Assembly (NCBI GenBank): GCA_020844525.1
Contig: JAJGAH010000052.1
Span: forward strand, 1 to 10,018
Source: Eubacterium sp.
GTDB taxonomy: Bacteria; Bacillota; Clostridia; Lachnospirales; Lachnospiraceae
DNA: 10,018 bases
Direction: 5' to 3'
Shown: piece after piece, positions 1 through 5,957 of the stretch
Numbering within the stretch: position 1 is the stretch's first letter
Layout: every line of letters begins with the position of its first letter
Program-made: the position numbers and the translations under genes
Notes under the pieces: model-generated
Database searches by the model: none
Told to the model about the DNA's origin: nothing
Seen by the model: only the letters and a program-made list of their open reading frames with translations

Positions 1-542
1 AGCCGCTGATGATCATCGCCTGCACTTCCATCATTCTGATAATGGCGGATCAGCAGGGTGAGAAGGCGCAGGACCTGTGCTTTGATCATCTGCCGGTAAC
101 CGGTTTCCTTCATCTTCGATTCGCGGTCAATATCATGCAGGATCGATACAATTTCTGTGACGTATTTTTCGTCGGAACGGATCACATTGCGAAAATTTGT
201 TCCGCGCTCTATGAAGGGCTGCAGATAGCTGGCATCAAATGACGAGGATGGGGTGTCCACGAATTCAGGCGAAAAAATCATGACTGTCACTTCCATTTCC
301 GGATCCTCCACCCACCATCCGTGCAGCTCCACGTTGTTGAAGATGATGATGTCTCCGGCGTGCATAGACCAGGTCTGTCCGTTTACGAAGTATCTCCCGT
401 TTCCCTTTTCAACACAGGTGATCTCACAGAAGCTGTGCCAGTGAAAGGAATTCTCTGTATTGTCCTGCCTCTTCAAAATCCGTCTCTGGATCTGGAAGGG
501 GAATCTGGGATCAAGCTTCGTCGTGTCCTTCTGAATGATCAT
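1..542 (-). CDS. AraC-family transcriptional regulator, N-terminal part (cut by window edge)
   Basis: This is an open frame on the minus strand that continues past base 1, so only about 180 residues are visible. The N-terminal half resembles the cupin-like sensor domain of AraC regulators: a histidine pair in an FHWHSFCEI stretch, then a strand-turn pattern ending in MHAGDIIIFNNVELHG. A helical linker (RQMIKAQVLRLLTLLIRHY) follows, of the kind that precedes the DNA-binding domain; the two helix-turn-helix motifs themselves would lie outside the window. Three in-frame ATGs are possible (557, 548, 542). I chose 542 because GGAG lies 9 nt upstream of it, while 557 has no well-placed site. Either start lies inside the end of the upstream small gene, suggesting translational coupling. 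It is probably the last or near-last gene of the operon starting at 3641 and may regulate it. Family call is fairly sure; effector unknown. Confidence 0.8.
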   Translation of the reverse strand, partial: MIIQKDTTKLDPRFPFQIQRRILKRQDNTENSFHWHSFCEITCVEKGNGRYFVNGQTWSMHAGDIIIFNNVELHGWWVEDPEMEVTVMIFSPEFVDTPSSSFDASYLQPFIERGTNFRNVIRSDEKYVTEIVSILHDIDRESKMKETGYRQMIKAQVLRLLTLLIRHYQNDGSAGDDHQR

Positions 543-888
543 GATCATCTGCTCCATTAATAAAATTCTCGACCCTTTTCAGCAGGACTTCATTATCCTC
601 ATGGGTCGCAACGCGAAAGAAATCGTCACCAAGTACGCCTTTGAGTGCGTAATAATCAGATTCCAGCTTAAAAAAAGGCTTCTTCAGCATGTGGAGAAAG
701 ACAAAAGATCCACCCAGGTCCTTCAGTCTCATGATAAACGCCTGATCCATCGGAGCGCTCAGCAGGTAGTCCCAGGCATACCAGCCGGATTCTGCGCAGC
801 GTTCGCGGGAAGGAATTCTTCTGACAAAAACAATTCTCTCTTTTTCCTTCTTCTGGTTTGCATTGTTGTTCTGTTGTATGTTTTTCAC
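511..888 (-). CDS. Small conserved-looking protein of unknown function
   Basis: I do not recognise this family. The product is about 125 residues. After a polar N-terminal stretch rich in Asn, Gln and Lys comes a folded-looking core: VFVRRIPSRERC, SGWYAWDYLLSAPMDQ, FVFLHMLKKPFF, then LESDYYALKGVLGDDFFRV, and an acidic, His-rich tail (DDHDHSEGHDEA). There is no signal peptide or membrane segment. The start is uncertain. The frame is open up to a TTG at 939, but no ribosome site supports it; GTG at 888 is used here with only a weak GGA 8 nt upstream. A separate ATG at 946, right after the desulfurase stop, reads 17 codons in another frame before TAA. Its position between the desulfurase and the AraC gene on the same strand suggests co-transcription. 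The core composition argues for a real protein rather than a shadow frame. Confidence 0.6.
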   Translation of the reverse strand: MKNIQQNNNANQKKEKERIVFVRRIPSRERCAESGWYAWDYLLSAPMDQAFIMRLKDLGGSFVFLHMLKKPFFKLESDYYALKGVLGDDFFRVATHEDNEVLLKRVENFINGADDHDHSEGHDEA

Positions 889-949
889 CGGATTATTCCA
901 AACCTTCCTTTTCTGTGCATAAAAGTACGGCTTTTGCAACCTTCATTTT

Positions 950-2251
950 TTATGAAACCGCAGCGGACAGCTCAGATACTGCATGCAGAAGGGCATTCAG
1001 ATCTGATTCATCTGTAAACCACGATACGCTGATTCTTACGGTACCGTCTCTGCCGGAGCCGATGTGGCCGTGTATCAGGGGTGCGCAGTGCAGCCCGCAC
1101 CTTGTCACGATTCCGTAGCTGTTCTGCAGAATATAGGAGACATCGGATGCCTTCATTCCCTGGATATTGAAGCTCATGACCGGTCCGTGGTTATGCTTCG
1201 GGTCACCATACAGCTTCACCCCTGGAATCGTCCCGAGATTTTCATACAGCGTTCTGATGCAAGCATACTCTTTTTCTGTAATGGCAGAAAGTCTTTTTTC
1301 GAGGACCCATCCGGTTGCAGCGGCCAGAGCGGCAATACCCGGCCCATTTCCGGTTCCAGTTTCATATTCATATGTATCCGCAAGGTCCGGATCCATGGGA
1401 CTGTCGGAAAGGCTGCCGGAAAGGCTGTCGGGAAGGCTATAGGGAAGGCTATAGGGAAGGCTGCCGGAAAGGCTGTCGGGAAGGCTATAGGGAAGGCTGC
1501 CGGGAGGACTGTCCGGAGACGCTGCCGCCAGAGGATAGGTCAGCCGGCTGCTGTCTCTTCCGGTTCCTCCGAATTTGACCGGGAAAACAGGCGCGCCCCT
1601 GCGGATATACATTCCGCCGGTCCCCTGTACACCCAGCAGACTTTTGTGTCCGGTGAAGGCGAGGGCGTCAATACCCCAGGCATCTGCCCGGACTTCCAGA
1701 CATCCGGCACTCTGGGAGACATCCAGAATGACGAGCAGGCCATATTTCTTCGCAATCCGTGACAGGTCCCGGATATTCTGAACGGCGCCTGTCACATTAG
1801 AACAGTGACTGAGGATCAGAACCTTCAGCGGGTTTTCCCTGCTTTGTCTGTTGTGCGCCAGAAGCTGTTCGAGATCTTTCGGATGGACCAGCCCGAAGGT
1901 ATCGCATGGCAGGATTTTCGGTTCTTCTCCAGGTGTCAGATTAAACAGAGGCCGGAGGACGCTGTTGTGGTCCTGGGCAGTTGTCACAAACTGACTTGCC
2001 CTTCTCCGGCATCCTCTGATCAGAAGATTCAGAGATTCTGTCGCACCGGAAGTGAAATAGATTCTCTGTGTATCTGCAATACCGAGAAGCTTCCCCAGAT
2101 TTTTTTTGCAGAGGTTAAAACTGTCGTCTCCGTCATTTCCTGCGCCGGACCGGAACTGACCGGCCGGTAATGCGGCCAAAGCCGCGGCATATGCCTTCTG
2201 CACACACTGCGGCTTTGGATAAGAAGTGGCGGCGTTATTCAGATAGATCAT
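950..2251 (-). CDS. Cysteine desulfurase-like class V aminotransferase with a repeat-expanded loop
   Basis: PLP enzyme of the SufS/CsdB/IscS fold, which normally removes sulfur (or selenium) from cysteine for Fe-S clusters, thio-modification or selenium use. Landmarks over 433 residues: N-terminal YLNNAATSYPKP; TSGATESLN (residues 67-75) for phosphate binding; His95 stacking position; Asp177 and Gln180 contacting PLP; Schiff-base Lys203 in FTGHKSLLG; and the RCGLHCAP motif with nucleophile candidate Cys389. All key residues look intact. The oddity is residues about 232-296. The short loop that usually links GGTG (228-231) to the E-x-G-T-x-N motif (297-302) is swollen by Ser-Leu-Pro-Tyr/Asp and Ser-Leu-Ser-Gly tetrapeptides encoded by a 12-bp tandem repeat. 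The ATG at 2251 has AGGAG 7 nt upstream and begins 22 bp after the isomerase stop. Which sulfur acceptor it serves is unknown. Confidence 0.88.
   Translation of the reverse strand: MIYLNNAATSYPKPQCVQKAYAAALAALPAGQFRSGAGNDGDDSFNLCKKNLGKLLGIADTQRIYFTSGATESLNLLIRGCRRRASQFVTTAQDHNSVLRPLFNLTPGEEPKILPCDTFGLVHPKDLEQLLAHNRQSRENPLKVLILSHCSNVTGAVQNIRDLSRIAKKYGLLVILDVSQSAGCLEVRADAWGIDALAFTGHKSLLGVQGTGGMYIRRGAPVFPVKFGGTGRDSSRLTYPLAAASPDSPPGSLPYSLPDSLSGSLPYSLPYSLPDSLSGSLSDSPMDPDLADTYEYETGTGNGPGIAALAAATGWVLEKRLSAITEKEYACIRTLYENLGTIPGVKLYGDPKHNHGPVMSFNIQGMKASDVSYILQNSYGIVTRCGLHCAPLIHGHIGSGRDGTVRISVSWFTDESDLNALLHAVSELSAAVS
1401..1520. repeat. 12-bp minisatellite inside the desulfurase gene (10 units)
   Basis: On the plus strand, ten consecutive 12-bp units begin with CT: CTGTCGGAAAGG, CTGCCGGAAAGG, CTGTCGGGAAGG, CTATAGGGAAGG, CTATAGGGAAGG, CTGCCGGAAAGG, CTGTCGGGAAGG, CTATAGGGAAGG, CTGCCGGGAGGA, CTGTCCGGAGAC. 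There is a higher-order 36-bp repeat: 1413-1448 is identical to 1461-1496. The unit length is a multiple of three, so the reading frame survives gain or loss of units. In the protein it gives SLPY, SLPD and SLSG tetrads over residues about 248-284. The two rightmost units have diverged most, as is usual at the edge of an array. Confidence 0.95.
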
Positions 2252-2273
2252 CGCCCGACTCCTTTTTTTCTTA

Positions 2274-3641
2274 TCATCCTTCTACAACATTGAAATGCAT
2301 GATCTCTGCAAGTTCCCTGATCTGCTTTTTGTAATCGCCGAATACAAGCACCTGGTGATGGCCGAAGCCTGCCAGGGTGTGCATGTAATGTCTTGCGTCG
2401 TCCATCTGGATATAGTAGAACGGACTGCAGTACACATCGACAAATTCGGATTTCAGAACCCTGCCGGTGCCCAGGCACATTGTATCTCCTTTCGGGTTGA
2501 AGCGTCCGAATGTGACGGTGTCCTGCTCGTTCTGCGCGAAGTCAATCTGCAGCTTGCCTCCAAATCCCTGTCCGGTGAAAGCCCAGAGCTTGTAGTCGAG
2601 GTTCCGGGTGCCATAACCATTCATCTGCAGCGCCGGAACTGCGTGGTGGATACGCAGGATCTCATCGGTCTCCATGTTCGGATTTCCCATGAAGGCAGAC
2701 CGCTTTCCAAGATACTGCATGACGCACATGGCCATCAGAGCGTTCAGATCCTCCTCACAGCCGCTCGGAATACCTTCATCCTTCAGAAGAGAATGTGTTA
2801 TACAGGGCGTGAACTTGCGATTCTGTGGGATCTCTGAGGTGCATAGCTCATGGCAGGCTGTGGAAAAGGCGTTGCAGTCATAGAAATCCATCATCTTTTT
2901 AACCGCCAGATAATACTTGATATCATTGATGAACCAGTCGGTATTTACCCTGGTGTCTTTGGCGTTTGCGATGATTCTGTCAGCGATCGGCCGGGCCTCC
3001 TCATCTGTCACAGCATCCAGGTAGGGCACAATAGAAGTAAACGGAAGCTTGATTACCTCCAGACCGTATCTCTGACGGAGAATCTCCGGATCGCGGATCA
3101 GGGACTGGATGCCGAAGGTCGGCTGGCTGCCTGCGGTAAGCACCAGTGCCCTGGTATTGGCGATTGCTTTTCTGACCCACAGAAGATGGACGAGTTCATT
3201 GAGGTCCTTCATGTCCATGCAGACATAGGCCTCCAGTCCGATATCTCTGCAATACGCTGCAAAGTCAATGCCTTCGTTGCCGTTCTGCAGGATTATCACA
3301 GGTTTTTTGTATCTTTCGAGATGCGGGATTCTCCATCCCATGCAGAGGAAGTAATCCACTTTATCCAGATTTTCTTCTACCTTCGACCACATCTCCTTTG
3401 TGACGGTGAATTTTTCAGTGTATCTGATATCGAGTGCGGGAAGATACTCCACCTCATTGATGGTTCCCTTCAGCATATTCACGGACTCTTTAAAGGCTTT
3501 GTCAGCGGCCTTCTGCTCTGCTTCCGGCGTCATGTCCTCTCTGTGACCTGCACGGCATGGTCCCTCCCAGAAGTGGGTATGTGTCAGACATCCGACCAGC
3601 GGACGCAGTACCAGTTTCATGTCCATCGCTTTCTGTTTCAT
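2274..3641 (-). CDS. FucI/AraA-like sugar isomerase family protein
   Basis: 455 residues resembling the L-fucose/L-arabinose isomerase superfamily (COG2407-like), which interconverts aldoses and ketoses with a divalent metal. An N-terminal Rossmann-like half includes DYFLCMGWRIPH (96-107), ILQNGNEGIDFAAY (117-130) and LVLTAGSQPTFG (166-177). The C-terminal half holds the probable metal/active-site pattern: CEEDLNALMAM (Glu296/Glu297, Asp298) followed by YLGKRSAFMGNP, then RIHHAVP (His332/His333), and a terminal GFGHHQVLVFGD (His427/His428) typical of the fold. The ATG at 3641 has GGGAGG 8 nt upstream, and a promoter candidate lies about 110 bp upstream, so this is the first gene of the minus-strand operon. 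The length is shorter than classical FucI (about 590), as in other FucI-like paralogues. The true substrate cannot be read from the sequence, and no kinase or aldolase lies nearby to point to a pathway. Confidence 0.78.
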   Translation of the reverse strand: MKQKAMDMKLVLRPLVGCLTHTHFWEGPCRAGHREDMTPEAEQKAADKAFKESVNMLKGTINEVEYLPALDIRYTEKFTVTKEMWSKVEENLDKVDYFLCMGWRIPHLERYKKPVIILQNGNEGIDFAAYCRDIGLEAYVCMDMKDLNELVHLLWVRKAIANTRALVLTAGSQPTFGIQSLIRDPEILRQRYGLEVIKLPFTSIVPYLDAVTDEEARPIADRIIANAKDTRVNTDWFINDIKYYLAVKKMMDFYDCNAFSTACHELCTSEIPQNRKFTPCITHSLLKDEGIPSGCEEDLNALMAMCVMQYLGKRSAFMGNPNMETDEILRIHHAVPALQMNGYGTRNLDYKLWAFTGQGFGGKLQIDFAQNEQDTVTFGRFNPKGDTMCLGTGRVLKSEFVDVYCSPFYYIQMDDARHYMHTLAGFGHHQVLVFGDYKKQIRELAEIMHFNVVEG

Positions 3642-3751
3642 TGTAAAAACCTCCCATTTGTTTGTGCTTTTCCTGCATTTTCCTGCTTTTCAAAAGGTAC
3701 CCATGGCCTGGCTCAGGATCCTTTCAGGGCACTTTTGCTATTTCCTACTAA

Positions 3752-3783
3752 ATTATAGGAATATGCAGAGAGATTTTCGTCAA
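3752..3783 (-). promoter_or_regulatory. Candidate sigma-A promoter for the isomerase operon
   Basis: On the minus strand, TTGACG (3783-3778) and a perfect TATAAT (3757-3752) point toward the isomerase start at 3641. The spacer is 20 bp, longer than the ideal 17, so strength is uncertain or an activator may be needed. The predicted leader is about 100 nt. Confidence 0.5.
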
Positions 3784-3935
3784 CTTTCTTCCACGATGCG
3801 TGTACTATCTTACGATTCCTTCATTTATTGGTGGAATGATTTTACACGTCTGCAATTTTACATATGTCAGCATGCTTCTGCATGAGTGAGGGTCCGGCAA
3901 AAGTGGGAATTTTCATGGAAGGCGGCTTTTTGGCA

Positions 3936-3986
3936 AAACCTCATGATAAGGCGTTTCGGTGAAACCTCATTAATATTGAGAAACCT
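3936..3986 (+). repeat. Direct repeats and a near-palindrome at the nitroreductase promoter (operator-like)
   Basis: AAACCTCAT occurs at 3936-3944 and again at 3962-3970, 26 bp apart; a third partial copy AAACCT lies at 3981-3986. The second copy runs into a near-palindrome, CTCATTAATATTGAG (3966-3980). GTTTC-GGT-GAAAC (hairpin-like) lies just before it. The cluster abuts and overlaps the -35 box TTGAGA, which is where a repressor or activator of the nitroreductase would bind. The regulator is unknown. Confidence 0.5.
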
Positions 3987-4004
3987 GGTATACGGGAGTA
4001 TGAT
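3976..4004 (+). promoter_or_regulatory. Sigma-A promoter for the nitroreductase gene
   Basis: TTGAGA (3976-3981), 17-bp spacer, TATGAT (3999-4004). Both hexamers are 5 of 6 matches to the sigma-A consensus at ideal spacing. Transcription would begin near 4011, giving a leader of about 70 nt before the ATG at 4079. Confidence 0.65.
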
Positions 4005-4078
4005 GGGAGGGAAGCCAGTACGTAAAGATATTTTTTATGGAAACTCCCACCTGTCTGGTGGATCACGGAGGAAAGCAG

Positions 4079-4636
4079 ATGGATGCAAAATATTGTATTA
4101 TTTCAAGAAGAAGTGTAAGAAAATACAGTCCCGAGCCAGTTTCTGAGGAAACCATCCGGAAGATTGTTGATGCGGCACGATTTGCGCCAAGCTGGAAAAA
4201 TACCCAGACGGTACGCTATTATGCCGTTTATGATCAGGCGCTGAAGGAGAAAATCGCCGAGAATGATACGCTTGGATTTGAATTCAACAGAAAGACTATC
4301 ACGCGCTGCCCGGTATTGATCGTCCTTACATCAAAGAAAAATATTTCCGGGTATGAGAAGGATGGCACCTATTCAACACCGATGGGAAAGCACTGGCAGT
4401 CCTATGATGCAGGTATTGCCACAGAAGCCTTAGAGCTGGCTGCATTCAGTTACGGCGTGGGTACCGTAACGCTTGGTATTTTTGACGCAGACAGGGTAGG
4501 GGAAGACATGGGAATCCCGGATGATGAGGAAGTATCAGGGCTGATTGCGATGGGTTATCCGGTCAAACAGGGAGTTGCACCGGCGAGAAAATCGGTCGAT
4601 GAGCTTCTGTCATTTGTTCGATCATCGAAAGACTGA
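4079..4636 (+). CDS. Nitroreductase-family FMN oxidoreductase
   Basis: 185-residue member of the nitroreductase superfamily: NAD(P)H-dependent, FMN-binding, usually dimeric and cytosolic, acting on nitro compounds, quinones or other electron-poor substrates. The N-terminal SRRSVRKYSPEPVSEE (residues 9-24) carries the Arg-rich FMN phosphate motif, followed by AARFAPSWKNTQTVRYYAV (33-50). The middle segment has the helix SYDAGIATEALELAAFSYGVGT, and the C-terminal GYPVKQGVAPARKSVDELL closes the fold. Length fits the compact single-domain subgroup. The ATG at 4079 is preceded by GGAGG with 7 nt spacing. An upstream in-frame ATG at 4037 would add 14 residues that match no family N-terminus and has no ribosome site. 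It is a monocistronic unit, with its own promoter and a hairpin terminator. The substrate is not predictable. Confidence 0.9.
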   Translation: MDAKYCIISRRSVRKYSPEPVSEETIRKIVDAARFAPSWKNTQTVRYYAVYDQALKEKIAENDTLGFEFNRKTITRCPVLIVLTSKKNISGYEKDGTYSTPMGKHWQSYDAGIATEALELAAFSYGVGTVTLGIFDADRVGEDMGIPDDEEVSGLIAMGYPVKQGVAPARKSVDELLSFVRSSKD

Positions 4637-4662
4637 TCTGATCCATTATATATACTATATGC

Positions 4663-4707
4663 CACGATAAAGCAGGCGGTCTGAATAAGGCCGCCTGCTT
4701 TATCGTG
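4663..4707. terminator. Bidirectional rho-independent terminator
   Basis: A perfect 17-bp inverted repeat, CACGATAAAGCAGGCGG (4663-4679) and its complement (4691-4707), separated by an 11-nt loop. The core GC stem is flanked by AAA on one side and TTT on the other, so it can act for the nitroreductase from the left and for the reductase gene ending at 4744 from the right. The U tract is short in both directions. Confidence 0.8.
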
Positions 4708-4743
4708 TATGTTGCATGGATTTGATATATGCTGTGCTGTTTT

Positions 4744-5955
4744 TCAACCCTTTTCAGGTGCGATTTCGATCTCCAGATCACTCATTGGAAAGCTGCAGCA
4801 GGGATGGAAATAATGGTAGTCAGCATCTGCAGCGCGGCGATGCTCCATCTGTTTGGGACAGAAGACCTCTCCACTGACAAGACGGGAGCGGCACCACCCA
4901 CATTCACCCGACCGGCAGTGTGCGGGTGCTGCGATGCCATTTTTTTCCAGTGACTGCAGAACGGTGTCAGAGGAAGATGCCTGCAGTGTTTGTACATTGC
5001 CGCAGATTCGGACGGTAATCTGGACCGTATCAGGAACTTTTGCGTGATTAGCCGGGTAATCCGGCTGGGCGGATGCATTATGGACCTCTCCCTGAAGTTC
5101 ATGACGGATCCATTTCTGCTCAAGATGTAATTTACCGAGCTCCTGGTCAAGGAATTTGTACATTCCGGCAGGACCGCACATGAATACAGAGTACTGCTCC
5201 GGCGCATATCTTGCGATCAGGTCTGCAGTAATAAATCCATGTTCATAGCCTTCCTTGTCCTCGTCACTCAGTACGTGGACGACTTTTATCTTATCAGAAG
5301 CCTTCTGATATAGATCGAAATCTTCTTTGAAGAGAATATCTTTTTCCGTGCGGCTCCCATAGAAAAGAATCAGGTTGAAATCCTCATCTTCCTCCACAAT
5401 GGATTTGGCGAATGCGTGAAAAGGAGTGATTCCACTGCCACCGGCAAGCCCGATGACGGTTCCGGCATCCCGAATCGGCAGATATACAAATTCTCCAAGA
5501 GGCCCGGATAAGGTAACCTGATCACCGGTTTTCCAGTGGTCCAGCATGAAGTTTGACGCAAGGCCGCCCGGAACACGTTTTACGGTAATGGTGCAGGTGC
5601 CTCCATTGAGTGTTTCCCTCGGAGAGGAGGAAATGGAGTAGGGCCTGGTCAGCGTCATCCCGTCAAACGCAAGGAATACACAGATATAAGCACCTGCCTG
5701 GAACCAGGCAAACTGGGTGGTACCTCTGGAAGTATCAGGAGAAAATGTAAAGCTTTTGCAGTTTGCGTCCCAGGATTTAACTGCGGTAATGATTCCATAC
5801 TGCCGGTCCGGATGCAGCGCAGCAGAGAGTGCATTGACAGGAAATACTTTTGGAAGCGGGGCAGCCGCTGCTTTTCTGATTTCCTCTTCGCGGATTTTTT
5901 TCAGCTTCTGGAAGCGAAGAGGGCTGATGGAATGAAGATTTGGTGCTTTTGCCAT
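4744..5955 (-). CDS. Ferredoxin-NAD(P)H reductase-type flavoprotein with C-terminal 2Fe-2S domain
   Basis: 403-residue electron-transfer protein of the FNR/Hcr type. Order: an N-terminal extension (1-50, helical and basic, with SPLRFQKLKKIREEE); an FAD-binding barrel with flavin motif RPYS (104-107) and GGLASNFM; an NAD(P) domain with GLAGGSGITP (169-178), FYGSRTE (198-204) and FMCGPAGM (258-265); and a plant-type 2Fe-2S domain with Cys347, Cys352 and Cys355 (C-x4-C-x2-C) plus Cys386 or Cys387 as the fourth ligand. No signal peptide or membrane helix. It should pass electrons from NAD(P)H through flavin to the iron-sulfur cluster and on to a partner. The gene starts 2 bp after the stop of the upstream FAD oxidoreductase, with GGAGG 10 nt before the ATG, so the two are co-translated and the oxidoreductase is the natural partner candidate. 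The terminator at 4663-4707 ends the operon. Confidence 0.9.
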   Translation of the reverse strand: MAKAPNLHSISPLRFQKLKKIREEEIRKAAAAPLPKVFPVNALSAALHPDRQYGIITAVKSWDANCKSFTFSPDTSRGTTQFAWFQAGAYICVFLAFDGMTLTRPYSISSSPRETLNGGTCTITVKRVPGGLASNFMLDHWKTGDQVTLSGPLGEFVYLPIRDAGTVIGLAGGSGITPFHAFAKSIVEEDEDFNLILFYGSRTEKDILFKEDFDLYQKASDKIKVVHVLSDEDKEGYEHGFITADLIARYAPEQYSVFMCGPAGMYKFLDQELGKLHLEQKWIRHELQGEVHNASAQPDYPANHAKVPDTVQITVRICGNVQTLQASSSDTVLQSLEKNGIAAPAHCRSGECGWCRSRLVSGEVFCPKQMEHRRAADADYHYFHPCCSFPMSDLEIEIAPEKG

Positions 5956-5957
5956 GA

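Larger units (their letters stand above)
3642..4078. other. Divergent intergenic region between isomerase and nitroreductase
   Basis: 437 bp without a convincing gene. From left to right it holds the isomerase ribosome site (GGGAGG at 3655-3650), the leftward promoter candidate (3752-3783), a small CATGC-TTCT-GCATG inverted repeat (3871-3884) without a T run, three AAACCT-containing repeats (3936-3986) and the rightward promoter (3976-4004). The stretch 3784-3930 is AT-rich with no clear coding potential. I could not match any part to a riboswitch class I know by eye. Confidence 0.6.

Noticed and set aside
1401..1520. CRISPR-like array
   Set aside because: Units are 12 bp, contiguous, without unique spacers, and in frame within a coding gene; this is a tandem repeat.
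1064..1762. Plus-strand frame with Gly-Lys-Ala/Val/Ile repeats
   Set aside because: The repeats are the antisense reading of the 12-bp minisatellite within the desulfurase; there is no ribosome site and the minus-strand frame has intact catalytic motifs.
2850..3758. 302-codon open frame on the plus strand opposite the sugar isomerase
   Set aside because: It mirrors a well-supported enzyme gene on the minus strand, has no ribosome site, and its translation shows no family features.
3871..3884. CATGC-TTCT-GCATG as a terminator
   Set aside because: The stem is only 5 bp and no T run follows on either strand.
4037..4078. N-terminal extension of the nitroreductase from ATG 4037
   Set aside because: No ribosome site precedes it, whereas ATG 4079 has GGAGG at 7 nt and gives the usual family N-terminus.
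3886..4078. Possible riboswitch in the nitroreductase leader
   Set aside because: The likely transcript start near 4011 leaves only about 70 nt, and I found no FMN, TPP, SAM, purine or other known aptamer core by eye.
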